Under the pieces are notes generated by a model that made no database searches, was not told the DNA's origin, and saw only the letters and a program-made list of their open reading frames with translations. This document shows, piece by piece, positions 26,273-35,989 of a stretch of 61,170 nucleotides of DNA. The stretch's first letter is position 1. Every line of letters starts with the position of its first letter. A program made the translations under genes and the position numbers. The DNA comes from Synechocystis salina LEGE 00031 (GTDB lineage: Bacteria > Cyanobacteriota > Cyanobacteriia > Cyanobacteriales > Microcystaceae): the NCBI RefSeq assembly GCF_015207985.1, contig NZ_JADEVV010000021.1:1-61170 (forward strand), read 5' to 3'.

Positions 26273-28639
26273 TTAAATGATGTCCTGACGTTTTTTAAGC
26301 AGGAAGATGATTGCTAGGCACAAAAATCCCTGGAGCAAGAGAACTTGCCAATTAATCAATAGATTGCCCCAACTGGGATCGTAAACGGGATTAGTTTTAA
26401 AGGCAGATTCCATAACTTTGTCGTCGGGGAAAATAATCGGTTCTGGTACAAGACCATTGATGTCCAATAACGTGCCATAGGCACCAATGGACCAACGACT
26501 GACTGTTAACCAGGAAAGATACTGACTCACCCCTTTAATTTGGAACAGTACACCAGAAAAAATGATTTGGGGCAATAATAAAATTGGTAAGGCGGTGTTA
26601 GCCTGGGTTTCACTTTTAGCAAAGGTAGAGACCATAAGGCCTAGACACAGGGCACTAAAGAGGGTCAGATAGGTTGTTATTGTCAGGCCTAGACCCCACG
26701 GTAACAGGGTCGCTGGAGGATGGCCAAAAGCCATGAGAATAACTGCCACCATGGCTAGGGTTTGCAGAAAAGCCAACCCCGACAGTACTGTCACCTTAGA
26801 GGCGATGTAGGCAAATAGGTTCAGGTTAACCAATCTTTCTCGGCTATAAATATCGTTTTCTTTGACTATTTCCTGAAGGGAACCGGCCAGACCCACCCAG
26901 ATGGCAGCACAACTGAATACCAACAGTACGGTTTGGGCTAGGGGGGCAAGTTTGGGGTCTGCTTCACTGCCCAGAATAAATGGTTCCCTAACGGCGATCG
27001 CCAAGTCAATTAATAAAATGCCAATGGGAGCAGTGGCAATGGCAATGCCCACGTTAACCGGATCTCTAGCCATAATTTGCCCGTATCTTTGACAAAGAAT
27101 CCAAGCTTGGCGGAGGGGAGATACCCTAGGGGGGCTGGGTTTGGGAGCAATAACGCTAGAATCACTCACTCCTAACCGTTGGTCAATGTATTGGTGTTGA
27201 TAGCTAGACCAGCGATATCGTTGAGTTGTGTGGATCACCGCGGTTTGGTTATCCAATTGAATATAAACCTCAGCAAAATCGCCATTACGGAGATTAAAAA
27301 ACTGGCAAGCGTCACTAAAAGTGCCGAAATAACACAGATTACCCCCCTGACCTAAAAATACCAGGCGATCGCACAGATTAATATTGCCGGTGGCGTGGGT
27401 TACTAACACAATGGTGCGCCCTTGATCTGCCAATTTTCGCAGGAGTTGCATCATCTTTTTGTCTAGACCTGGATCTAAGCCAGAGGTGGGTTCATCGAGG
27501 AAAAATAACTTTGGATCTACCAGTAATTCCACGCCAATGGATACTCGTTTGAGTTGACCGCCGCTTAAGTTTTTCACTAAAACATGGCGACGTTCCTGCA
27601 TTTCAATTTGCCCTAGAGTTTTTTCAATAATTTCGTCAATATCAGCATCTTGAGGCAGCCTTAATTTCGCCGCATACCGTAGAGCTTCCACCACGGTCAA
27701 GGAATTATGGATAATATCTTTTTGGGGCACATAACCAATCTGATTTCGATACAAATTAAAGTTATTTCTCAAATCTTCCCCATTCAGATAAACGGTGCCA
27801 GTGGTGGTAGGTTCAATGCCTAGTAAGGTTCGCATAAAAGTTGATTTGCCTGCACCACTACCTCCCACTAGGGCGACTAGTTGACCTGGTTCAATGGGTA
27901 AAGAAATTTGGTTTAGCAGGGTGATTTGCTCGTTACCATTACCCTTTACCGTGCGGACTATATTGCGGGCGTCTAGGCGAATATTATCCCCAGTGTCGGC
28001 AATGAATAACTGATTGTTTTGTAATAGTAGGGTGTAGGGTAAAATTTTAATAGTAGCGGCAGTATTAATTATAATTTTTCCGTTAACTTTAGTCCCGTTA
28101 ACATAAACACCATTGGTGCTGTAATCATATAAAAGATAAGTGCTAGGTTCTAAATAATCTAGCACGGCATGCTTACGAGAAACCGCGGGAGAAAGCAGTT
28201 GTAAGTTAGCAGTTTCATCCCGGCCGATAACCACGGATTTTTGTTGCAAATTAATTGATGACAAGGATGCTTGATTAACATTACTCAGACTATGGGAGTT
28301 AAAATATTTAAGGGTAATGAGAATATTAATGTTTTGACCAACTTTAATAATGTCCCCATTTTGTAAGGGGTAGCCAATATCATGGGCGATTAAATGATGA
28401 TTAATAAACAGCTTATTACTACTGGGATTAACGCCATCACCGTCATAGATAATGTAATTGCCTTGTTTTTCTACTAAGGTTGCTTGGCAACGACTGATAA
28501 CGCCCCAATCAGGGGGAACGAGCAAGTCAGCAAATTGGCAATCACGACCAAGGATATGTTTGCTTTTAGTTAACTCAAAGGGAGGTAATGATTGACCTTG
28601 ATTAGTTACAACAATATATGGTCTATTATTTTGATTCAT
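26273..28639 (-). CDS. Tandem-FHA ABC exporter (ABCG-type half transporter)
   Basis: 788 residues. Two forkhead-associated domains: about 28-110 (GRDCQFADLL) and 137-205 (GRDETANLQL, SRKH, YSTNGVYVNG), which bind phosphothreonine peptides. The ATPase follows: Walker A GGSGAGKST (259-267), signature LSGGQLKRVS, Walker B LFFLDEPTSGLD. The last 270 residues hold about six helices of an ABC-2 permease. FHA-ABC-permease fusions are widespread in cyanobacteria; phosphorylation-gated export is the usual idea. It is last in a co-oriented group after a Ser/Thr kinase and a peptidase, so that kinase may create its ligand. Substrate unknown. Confidence 0.88.
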   Translation of the reverse strand: MNQNNRPYIVVTNQGQSLPPFELTKSKHILGRDCQFADLLVPPDWGVISRCQATLVEKQGNYIIYDGDGVNPSSNKLFINHHLIAHDIGYPLQNGDIIKVGQNINILITLKYFNSHSLSNVNQASLSSINLQQKSVVIGRDETANLQLLSPAVSRKHAVLDYLEPSTYLLYDYSTNGVYVNGTKVNGKIIINTAATIKILPYTLLLQNNQLFIADTGDNIRLDARNIVRTVKGNGNEQITLLNQISLPIEPGQLVALVGGSGAGKSTFMRTLLGIEPTTTGTVYLNGEDLRNNFNLYRNQIGYVPQKDIIHNSLTVVEALRYAAKLRLPQDADIDEIIEKTLGQIEMQERRHVLVKNLSGGQLKRVSIGVELLVDPKLFFLDEPTSGLDPGLDKKMMQLLRKLADQGRTIVLVTHATGNINLCDRLVFLGQGGNLCYFGTFSDACQFFNLRNGDFAEVYIQLDNQTAVIHTTQRYRWSSYQHQYIDQRLGVSDSSVIAPKPSPPRVSPLRQAWILCQRYGQIMARDPVNVGIAIATAPIGILLIDLAIAVREPFILGSEADPKLAPLAQTVLLVFSCAAIWVGLAGSLQEIVKENDIYSRERLVNLNLFAYIASKVTVLSGLAFLQTLAMVAVILMAFGHPPATLLPWGLGLTITTYLTLFSALCLGLMVSTFAKSETQANTALPILLLPQIIFSGVLFQIKGVSQYLSWLTVSRWSIGAYGTLLDINGLVPEPIIFPDDKVMESAFKTNPVYDPSWGNLLINWQVLLLQGFLCLAIIFLLKKRQDII

Positions 28640-28799
28640 TGAAACACATTAACGTTCATAACTTTTACTCACTTGTATTCGTTGTTTCATATCGAATATA
28701 AACTAAGTTTTTGTCATTTCTCTGTTGTTGTTATGGTTTTATTATTTCTGCATTTTTGCCTATTGAGAAGCAAGATATTCATATAAGAAATTATCCATA

Positions 28800-29669
28800 T
28801 TAAATGCCACTTCGAGCTGCCATAAAAATTTGGTTTGCTCGTGGTGAATTGACGTAGCGCCAATGCCATGGTTCATAGCTTACCCCTTGACTATTACCAG
28901 GCGGAAAAGAAAGCTCAAAGCCATACTTATTAGCATTTCTAACTAGCCATTGATAGGCAGATGTATTTTCAAAACTTATTTTCAAATCATTAGCCGGATT
29001 AGCACCGTCTCCAATATCCAAGGCATAGCCAGTGTGATGTTCACTATGCCCAGGGGGAGCACTAAACCTTGCTGCTGCTTCTTTTCCACCTTTTCTTTTA
29101 ATTTGATTTTGAAATAAAGCATCCTGGGATGCAATGGAACGAAATCCAGAAATAATCGTCAATCTTACTCCTTGAACTTGGGCATCAGCCTGCATTCTTT
29201 TAAAAGCAGTGGCTGCTTCTTGGTCTAGGGATTCACTGCGACCGTAATATTCACCAACTTTCACTAATCTTTGCTGGGTATTTTCGGAAAACGGATAATG
29301 GCCTAAATTAGTTTTAACAGCAACATTATTAGGGATTTCTTCTAATATTTGTTGTTGCACTGGTGGAGATAATTGTTCATAATCTGATGGAAGTTCCGGT
29401 AGTAGAGGACTAGCCTGGGTTTCAGGTACTCCAGTTATTAATGGTTCCAGGTTAGTTGGACTCGGAGTGGGAACCGGGAGAGAAGAAAGCTCCCTATTTT
29501 CAAGGGAGTTGTTAACCGCAATTTTTTCTTGATTATGGATTGCACTCTCTTCATTGACGGATAAATGTTTAGAATTAGGCAAATACCACCATCCATACAA
29601 CATTCCCACTAATAGGGCGGCAACGAAAAAATTCACCAACTGAAAATTATTCTTTAAGAATTTTAGCAT
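28800..29669 (-). CDS. VanY/LdcB-like D-alanyl-D-alanine or L,D-carboxypeptidase
   Basis: 289 residues from the ATG 17 bp after the kinase stop; an earlier in-frame GTG would overlap the kinase. One N-terminal helix (LVNFFVAALLVGMLYGWWYL) anchors it, followed by a Pro/Ser-rich linker and the M15 peptidase domain: SGFRSIASQ, GHSEHHTGYALDIGD and EPWHWRY supply the zinc ligands His, Asp and His. It should trim peptidoglycan stem peptides in the periplasm. Its place between kinase and FHA exporter suggests a cell-wall or envelope stress module. Confidence 0.88.
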   Translation of the reverse strand: MLKFLKNNFQLVNFFVAALLVGMLYGWWYLPNSKHLSVNEESAIHNQEKIAVNNSLENRELSSLPVPTPSPTNLEPLITGVPETQASPLLPELPSDYEQLSPPVQQQILEEIPNNVAVKTNLGHYPFSENTQQRLVKVGEYYGRSESLDQEAATAFKRMQADAQVQGVRLTIISGFRSIASQDALFQNQIKRKGGKEAAARFSAPPGHSEHHTGYALDIGDGANPANDLKISFENTSAYQWLVRNANKYGFELSFPPGNSQGVSYEPWHWRYVNSPRANQIFMAARSGI

Positions 29670-29686
29670 TTTCCTTAGAACCAAAT

Positions 29687-31198
29687 CTAGAAGTTTACTA
29701 GTTGACTGGCCATCCAACCTGTTGCTCCTGAACCATAGTGATAAACTTTGTACCAAACATGACCACCGGAATCCGTACTACTATCTAAAATGTCGAGTCC
29801 ATCACCTGTATAACCTTGGGTGACAACGCCATAATTTGTTCCAGGACCAGAACGAATATTTTTGGACCCAGGGATTCCCCCGATAGTTGCACTAGCACCG
29901 CCAGCCATAGCCCTTGCTTGATTGGCTAAAGCTTGAACTCTTTGTCTTTCTGCAGCCAAACGTTGTCTTTCTTGCTTAGCTCGATTTGCTTCTGCCGTTA
30001 GTTGTTGGCGTTCCTGTTCAATACGTTGAGCTTCCAACTCTTTTTGACGTTTTTCTTCCTCAGCTATTTTCTGCTCTGCTTCTATACGTTTTTGTTCAGC
30101 CTCTTGTTTTTCTTTTTCAGCTTGGGCTGCTCTGGCTTCAGCTTCCTTAATTTGCTGAGTTATAACAAATCCTCCACCCAAGCCAGCTGATACAACAATT
30201 ATACCGATTAAAATAGTTAATAGCGTCGCAATTTTTGATTTACTTTTTTCACTACTTTTTTCAGAACTGATTGGTGTAGATACCCTGGTTGCTGAGTTAA
30301 AACTCGAACTATTGGAAGTCAAAAATTCATTACTAGGTGTTACTCGAACAGTTTCCATTGGAGGCACTGTTTCAGCTCCAAAACTTGCTAAAGAATGCAG
30401 ATCTTGGTACATAGCATCTGCGGTCGGATATCGACGGCTAGGCTCCATTTGAATGGCCTTGTTTAGTACTCCGGTCAACTGTTGATTTATGTCGGGTACA
30501 TGGCTCTGCCAATCTAATTCTCCAGTCAATTGACTAGTGGCAAATTCAACAGGTAATTTTTTGGTGAGAGCGTAAATAATTGTTAATCCTAAAGCATAAA
30601 GATCGGTGCTGAAAACAGAACGCCCTGCACTTTGTTCTGGAGCCATAAATCCCCTAGTGCCAATAACTACAGAGCTAACAGTAGAACCAGAACTGAGAGA
30701 AACAGCTCCCATGGTTTCTTTAACTGCACCAAAATCAATTAGAACAGGCAAATGATCACTATCCCGCAAAATAATATTTTCTGGCTTAATATCTCGGTGA
30801 ATAATACCTTTACTATGGATATATTTGAGGGTGGTTAAAAGAGAAGAAAGAATGGTTTTCGCTTGTTCTGAATTAATGGGAGCAATTTCACTTAGACTTA
30901 CTCCTTGAATATATTCTTGGACTAAGTAAAATTCATCATTAGTTGAGAAATAACTGTATAATTTTGGGATTTGCCCATTGTGTTCTCCTAAATCTTCTAA
31001 TACTGAAGACTCTTTCTCAAACAGCTTTTGAATTAGCTCTGTGGAGGTGTTACTGCTAGCAGTGGCCGGTTTTAGTCGCTTTACCACGACTAGCTTTTGA
31101 GAAGGAATCTGAGTATCTTTAGCTAAAAAAGTTTCTCCAAATCCTCCTGAACCAAGAGATCTGACAATTTCATAGCGGTTGAGAAGTTGAGCATTCAT
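29687..31198 (-). CDS. spkD: Eukaryotic-type Ser/Thr protein kinase with SH3b domain
   Basis: 503 residues. Gly-rich loop GSGGFGE (16-22), catalytic Lys 40, HRDIKPEN with Asp 136, DFG from 155, activation-segment GTRGFMAPEQ. A membrane helix near 325-350 (LLTILIGIIVVSAGLGGGFV) is followed by a long Glu/Ala/Gln coiled coil and a C-terminal SH3b domain (about 430-503, NIRSGPGTNYGVV...VWYKVYHYG) outside the cytoplasm. The layout suits sensing of cell-wall or periplasmic ligands. The symbol is my recollection of the PCC 6803 kinase of this size (sll0776) and is less certain than the function. Confidence 0.85.
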   Translation of the reverse strand: MNAQLLNRYEIVRSLGSGGFGETFLAKDTQIPSQKLVVVKRLKPATASSNTSTELIQKLFEKESSVLEDLGEHNGQIPKLYSYFSTNDEFYLVQEYIQGVSLSEIAPINSEQAKTILSSLLTTLKYIHSKGIIHRDIKPENIILRDSDHLPVLIDFGAVKETMGAVSLSSGSTVSSVVIGTRGFMAPEQSAGRSVFSTDLYALGLTIIYALTKKLPVEFATSQLTGELDWQSHVPDINQQLTGVLNKAIQMEPSRRYPTADAMYQDLHSLASFGAETVPPMETVRVTPSNEFLTSNSSSFNSATRVSTPISSEKSSEKSKSKIATLLTILIGIIVVSAGLGGGFVITQQIKEAEARAAQAEKEKQEAEQKRIEAEQKIAEEEKRQKELEAQRIEQERQQLTAEANRAKQERQRLAAERQRVQALANQARAMAGGASATIGGIPGSKNIRSGPGTNYGVVTQGYTGDGLDILDSSTDSGGHVWYKVYHYGSGATGWMASQLVNF

Positions 31199-31280
31199 GT
31201 TGTTTACCTATTTGAAATAAAAACACTTAAAATACTGAAATTTAAACTCAACTTACTTAACTTATTTAAAAAAGCCTAAC

Positions 31281-31668
31281 TTATTTTTCAGCTTCAATAT
31301 AACAGTCATAATTTCGATCTTTTTTACCTTTATTTCTCAAAACGCCGGCCGCAACATCCCAGTTATGCTTAGAAGCCGCTGTGTAGGGCATACCATCACA
31401 GTAACCACCCACAAAATACCAGGAGTCTCGTTCAGCCGTAGAAACAGAACAACTTCCACCACCATTACCTCGACATACCTCGACAGTTACGAATGGCAGC
31501 TTGTCTGGCTTTCTCCATCGTTGAATGGCCGCTGGCCCAGCCCCAGCCCCTCACTCCCTGGGCGATCACCGAATAATCGGCCAAGGCCGGGGGCATAATA
31601 GAGCCCATGGTCAGCAAAGATAAACTATAGACAAAAGGCAGTCTTCTCAGCTTGAAAATAGTTCCCAT
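31281..31668 (-). pseudogene. Frameshifted secreted DUF4189-like protein
   Basis: The N-terminal part (67 codons, stop at 31465) has a signal peptide (PFVYSLSLLTMGSIMPPALA) and the DUF4189-like WGWASGHSTMEKARQAAIRNC. A 10-bp tandem duplication (31466-31485) shifts the frame and ends it with GMSR. Dropping one copy restores NCRGNGGGSCSVSTAERDSW, and the frame runs on through YFVGGYCDGMPYTAASKHNW to a TAA at 31281-31283. The full product would be about 125 residues with paired cysteines (secreted disulphides). The joined frame is clearly the ancestral one. It lies downstream-opposite the kinase start. Confidence 0.7.
31466..31485. repeat. 10-bp perfect tandem duplication causing a frameshift
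   Basis: TACCTCGACA occurs at 31466-31475 and again at 31476-31485 on the plus strand. On the coding strand this is TGTCGAGGTA twice; ten is not a multiple of three, so the second copy disrupts the DUF4189-like gene. One copy would restore it. Confidence 0.9.
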
Positions 31669-31972
31669 GGCTGCACCGTTAGCTCATACCGACAAACTTA
31701 CAAAAATATTACCCTAGTTTTCGCTAAAGGATCCCATTCCTTTAGAACTGTTTGATTAACTTTCGTTAAACTCCTTACGGGGCGATCGCCGTAGATAGGA
31801 ATGGACGAGATACGGCAACGCCGAGATATTTACCTTAACTTTGCTAGTATTTATAAACCCAACTTTGTCAACATGGGGGGATGGGATAGCATAGTTCATG
31901 GGACACTTCTGCCTGTCTTTGCCGTTGGGCCCTCAAACAATCCTGGTTATCAAAACACATTGGAGTGAACTA
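31669..31972. other. Intergenic region between the DUF4189 pseudogene and the Pmp3 gene
   Basis: About 300 bp between divergent genes. It contains one HIP1 site (31782-31789), AT-rich stretches on each side that probably hold two promoters, and no open frame of note. A short frame from 31898 could extend the Pmp3 gene by 25 codons but is not family-like. Confidence 0.5.
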
Positions 31973-32137
31973 ATGGACATTGTTAAAATCATTTGCGCGA
32001 TTCTTTTGCCGCCCCTGGGGGTTTTCTTACAGGTGGGCATTGGCAAAGACTTTTGGATTAACCTACTGCTAACCATTTTTGGGCTATACATCCTTGGCCT
32101 CGTCCATGCGATTTGGGTCATTGCCAGGGAAAATTAG
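31973..32137 (+). CDS. Pmp3/YqaE-like (UPF0057) stress membrane peptide
   Basis: 54 residues from ATG 31973. The sequence MDIVKIICAILLPPLGVFLQ, G-K-DFWINLLLTIFGLYILGLVHAIWVI is textbook UPF0057: two membrane helices with the PPLGV motif. Related peptides are induced by salt, cold or osmotic stress and affect membrane potential. It is followed by the fused HyuA-HyuB gene about 95 bp downstream. Confidence 0.9.
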   Translation: MDIVKIICAILLPPLGVFLQVGIGKDFWINLLLTIFGLYILGLVHAIWVIAREN

Positions 32138-32230
32138 TCTATCTGACTTAAGAAACATGGCCAGACGATTCAGTCTTGGTCTGGCCAGCCATGGTTAGCC
32201 ACAGATTATTGCCCTCCAATCAAGTTCAAC

Positions 32231-35200
32231 ATGACCAAATTTTTTGTGGACCGGGGCGGAACGTTTACCGATATTGTTGCCATTACCAAAGATGAAAAGT
32301 TGGCCCAGCAATGCGCTCAAGATGGACGATTTAGCGTATTTGCCCTACCCACAAAAGAAACGGTAATTTTATTTAAATTATTATCAGAAAATCCTGAACT
32401 TTATAACGATGCAGTCATCCATGGCATCCGCACCATTTTAGGTTTAGTAACCACTGACCCCATTACCCCAGAAAAAGTTAGCTTGGTAAAAATGGGTACC
32501 ACTGTGGCCACTAATGCCCTACTGGAGCGCAAAGGGGACCCCGTAGTTTTGGTAATGACCCAAGGATTCCGGGACGGGTTGGCGATCGCCTATCAGCATC
32601 GACCTGACATTTTTGCCCTGGAGATTAAAAAGCCTAGTCGGCTCTATAGCGAAGTCATTGAAGCGGTGGAAAGAATTGATGCCCAAGGAGAAATTTTACA
32701 CCCCCTAGACCAGCATCAAATTAACCAGGACTTACAACAGGCTTACGACCAAGGAATTCGCAGTGTGGCGATCGCCTTAATGCACAGTTATCGCTATCCT
32801 GACCATGAATTAATCATTGCTGAAATTGCCCAAAAAATTGGCTTTACTCAAATTTCCCGTTCTTCTGAAGTTAGCCCCCTAATTAAATACATTTATCGAG
32901 GCGATACCACCGTAGTTGACGCCTACCTTTCCCCTCTGCTCCGGCGTTACGTTGACCAAGTGCAGGGGCAATTACCAGGGATAACAGTACAGTTTATGCA
33001 ATCCCATGGGGGCCTGGTAGATAGTAGTCATTTCCAGGGGCGGGATAGTATCCTGTCTGGGCCAGCCGGGGGCATTGTTGGCGCGGTCAAAACTTCCCAG
33101 CGAGCAGGTTTTCGCCATATTATTACCTTTGACATGGGGGGAACCTCCACCGATGTCGCCCATTTTAATGGCACTTATGAACGATTGTGGGAAACGGAAA
33201 TTGCCGGAGTCCGTTTGCGCGTACCAAGCTTAGCCATCCATACAGTGGCGGCGGGGGGCGGTTCCATTTTAAAATTTGACGGACAAAGATACCAAGTGGG
33301 GCCCGATTCTGCGGGGGCAAACCCTGGTCCAGTCTGTTACCGTCGGGGTGGGGCGCTAACAGTGACCGATGCCAATGTGATGGTGGGAAGATTGCAAAAA
33401 AACTATTTTCCCCCTGTGTTTGGCCCGCAAGGAAACCAACCCTTAGATATTGATATTGTTCAAAAAAAATTCACCGATTTAGCCACCCAAATTGCCCAAT
33501 CCACCGCATCTCAACCTACCCCGGTGGAAGTGGCAGATGGTTTTCTGGCGATCGCCGTGGAAAATATGGCCAATGCCATTAAAAAAATTAGCTTACAACG
33601 GGGCTATGACTTAGAAAATTACACCCTTTGTTGCTTTGGGGGAGCAGGGGGGCAACTGGTTTGTCGATTAGGCGATCGCCTGGGCATTAGCAAAATTTTT
33701 CTCCATCCCTACAGCGGTGTACTTTCAGCCTATGGCATGGGTTTAGCTGAACAGAGGGCCCTCCGGGCCATGACCATTGAGCAACCTTTAACAGCGGAAA
33801 ACCTAAGTAATTTACTCGCCCGTTATCAAACCTTAGAAATACAGTTGGCTGGGACTTTCACCACTGATCACAATAGCAATAATGACGAACAAAATCCTAA
33901 TTATTCGCCCACCATACATCGTCAAATCGACCTGAAATACCAGGGCACTGACACCACATTAAGTCTCGATTTTTGCCAAGATTTAGCCAGTTTAACGGAA
34001 CAATTCACCCATCAGCATCAGCGACGTTATGGTTTTAGTCAAACGGGTACTCCCCTCACCATTGCTTCCATTAGTTTAGAGTATATCCAACCGCTAGATT
34101 TGCCCCCAGAGCCCTGTTTAACTTCCGCAACAAAGCCGGCCCAGGCTGTGGAAATGGTGGATTTCTATGGCGATCGCCAATGGCATTCTATTCCTGTGTA
34201 TCAACGCCAGCAGTTGGAACCGAGACAGGTAATCACAGGGCCAGCCATGATTGTGGAAGGCACCGGCACCATTGTGATTGATCCGGGTTGGCAAGCCCAG
34301 TTGGGATTAGCAAAACCAGGGGAACCCCAACCCTGCCATTTAATGTTGGAAAAAATAGCTAATAACACAGAAGATGGGGATGATTTAATTAATGGTCAAA
34401 ATGAATTTAAAATTAATCTAAACACTCGCAATGAGGGAAATAGTAATGGGACTCCAGTCGATCCAGTGCGGCTAGAAATATTCAAAAATCTTTATCAATT
34501 CATTGCTGAAGAAATGGGCATTGTCCTGCAAAATACTGCCAGTTCAGTAAACATTAAAGAACGCCTTGATTTTTCCTGTGCCATTTTCGATTCCCACGGA
34601 GATTTGGTTGCTAATGCCCCCCATATTCCTGTCCATTTGGGCTCCATGGGAGAAAGTGTTAAAGCGCTTCTGCGCGATCGCCGTCAGCAATTGCAACCGG
34701 GGGATGTGTATCTCTCCAATGATCCCTATAACGGTGGTACCCACTTACCGGATGTGACGGTAATAACGCCTCTGTTTGACTCGACTGGCAAGGAAATTTT
34801 ATTTTACGTTGCCTCCCGCGGACACCAAGCGGATTTGGGAGGAATTACCCCTGGTTCCATGCCGCCCCACAGTCAAAATATTAACCAAGAAGGCATTTTA
34901 TTTGACAACGAGTTATTAGTTAAAGGGGGAGAGTTCCAAACAGAAGCTATTCGAGCCCATTTATTAGATAGTCCCTACCCCGCCCGTAATATTGAGCAAA
35001 ATTTAGCTGACTTTTCTGCCCAAATTGCCGCCAATCAGCGGGGGATAATGGGTTTAGAAAATATGGTGGCCCAGTATGGCTTAAACACCGTGCAGCAATA
35101 TATGCTCCATGTGCAAAACAATGCCCAACAAGCCGTAACCCAGGCGATCGCCAAGTTAAAGTCTGGTCAATTTATGACGGAAATGGACAATGGTATTCGC

Positions 35201-35989
35201 ATTGCGGTGGCTATCACAGTTAACGTTTCCCAAGGTACTGTCACCATTGATTTTTCTGGCACTTCTCCCCAGGGCAATCATAATTTCAACACGCCCAAGG
35301 CGGTGGTGCAAGCGGTGGTTTTATACGTTTTTCGCACCCTCGTCCAGGAACCTATTCCCCTCAATGCTGGTTGTCTCAAACCGTTGAAGATTATTATTCC
35401 CCCCGGTTGCCTCCTCGATCCCCAATACCCAGCGGCGGTGGTGGCCGGTAATGTGGAAACATCCCAGGCGATCGCCGACACGTTATACGGAGCGTTGGGA
35501 TGTCTGGCCGCTAGCCAGGGCACCATGAATAATCTCACCTTCGGCGATGGACAATACCAATACTATGAAACTATTGCTGGGGGCAGTGGGGCTGGTCCTA
35601 GTTTTGCCGGTTGTGACGCTGTGCAAACCCACATGACCAATTCCCGCTTGACTGACCCGGAAATTTTAGAAAGTCGTTTTCCTGTGTTATTAGAACAGTT
35701 TGCCATTCGCTCCCACAGCGGTGGTGGGGGACAATTCTCCGGTGGTAATGGCATCGTGCGCCAGTTTCAATTTCGTCAGTCTCTATCGGTGGCCATTTTG
35801 GCCAATCGGCGGCGGGTGGCTCCCTTTGGTTTGGCCGGGGGTGAACCGGGGGCAGTGGGGGAAAATTGGCTACTGCGTCATTCTGGGGATGAGTTACGGT
35901 TAGATGGTTGTGCCCAGGTGGATGTGGTCCCTGGCGATCGCCTAATAATTAAAACACCGGGAGGGGGAGGTTATGGCCGTCGAAATTGA
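32231..35989 (+). CDS. hyuA-hyuB: Fused N-methylhydantoinase A/B (5-oxoprolinase-like)
   Basis: 1252 residues. Residues 1 to about 690 are the ATP-dependent HyuA half (RGGTFTDIVAI phosphate-binding start, LSGPAGGIVGAVKT, FDMGGTSTDVAHF, TVAAGGGSILKFDG). Residues about 735-1250 are the HyuB half (FKNLYQFIAEEMGIVLQNTA, HIPVHLGSMGESV, NDPYNGGTHLPDVTV, RGHQADLGG, HSGGGGQFSGGNG). The fused arrangement equals eukaryotic 5-oxoprolinase, which opens 5-oxoproline to glutamate with ATP. Hydantoinase or acetone carboxylase-like activity cannot be excluded. The stop overlaps the CYTH gene by 17 bp. Confidence 0.92.
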   Translation: MTKFFVDRGGTFTDIVAITKDEKLAQQCAQDGRFSVFALPTKETVILFKLLSENPELYNDAVIHGIRTILGLVTTDPITPEKVSLVKMGTTVATNALLERKGDPVVLVMTQGFRDGLAIAYQHRPDIFALEIKKPSRLYSEVIEAVERIDAQGEILHPLDQHQINQDLQQAYDQGIRSVAIALMHSYRYPDHELIIAEIAQKIGFTQISRSSEVSPLIKYIYRGDTTVVDAYLSPLLRRYVDQVQGQLPGITVQFMQSHGGLVDSSHFQGRDSILSGPAGGIVGAVKTSQRAGFRHIITFDMGGTSTDVAHFNGTYERLWETEIAGVRLRVPSLAIHTVAAGGGSILKFDGQRYQVGPDSAGANPGPVCYRRGGALTVTDANVMVGRLQKNYFPPVFGPQGNQPLDIDIVQKKFTDLATQIAQSTASQPTPVEVADGFLAIAVENMANAIKKISLQRGYDLENYTLCCFGGAGGQLVCRLGDRLGISKIFLHPYSGVLSAYGMGLAEQRALRAMTIEQPLTAENLSNLLARYQTLEIQLAGTFTTDHNSNNDEQNPNYSPTIHRQIDLKYQGTDTTLSLDFCQDLASLTEQFTHQHQRRYGFSQTGTPLTIASISLEYIQPLDLPPEPCLTSATKPAQAVEMVDFYGDRQWHSIPVYQRQQLEPRQVITGPAMIVEGTGTIVIDPGWQAQLGLAKPGEPQPCHLMLEKIANNTEDGDDLINGQNEFKINLNTRNEGNSNGTPVDPVRLEIFKNLYQFIAEEMGIVLQNTASSVNIKERLDFSCAIFDSHGDLVANAPHIPVHLGSMGESVKALLRDRRQQLQPGDVYLSNDPYNGGTHLPDVTVITPLFDSTGKEILFYVASRGHQADLGGITPGSMPPHSQNINQEGILFDNELLVKGGEFQTEAIRAHLLDSPYPARNIEQNLADFSAQIAANQRGIMGLENMVAQYGLNTVQQYMLHVQNNAQQAVTQAIAKLKSGQFMTEMDNGIRIAVAITVNVSQGTVTIDFSGTSPQGNHNFNTPKAVVQAVVLYVFRTLVQEPIPLNAGCLKPLKIIIPPGCLLDPQYPAAVVAGNVETSQAIADTLYGALGCLAASQGTMNNLTFGDGQYQYYETIAGGSGAGPSFAGCDAVQTHMTNSRLTDPEILESRFPVLLEQFAIRSHSGGGGQFSGGNGIVRQFQFRQSLSVAILANRRRVAPFGLAGGEPGAVGENWLLRHSGDELRLDGCAQVDVVPGDRLIIKTPGGGGYGRRN

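Noticed and set aside
31466-31485. Programmed frameshift at the 10-bp duplication
   Set aside because: No slippery heptamer or downstream structure is apparent, and an exact duplication is sufficient explanation.
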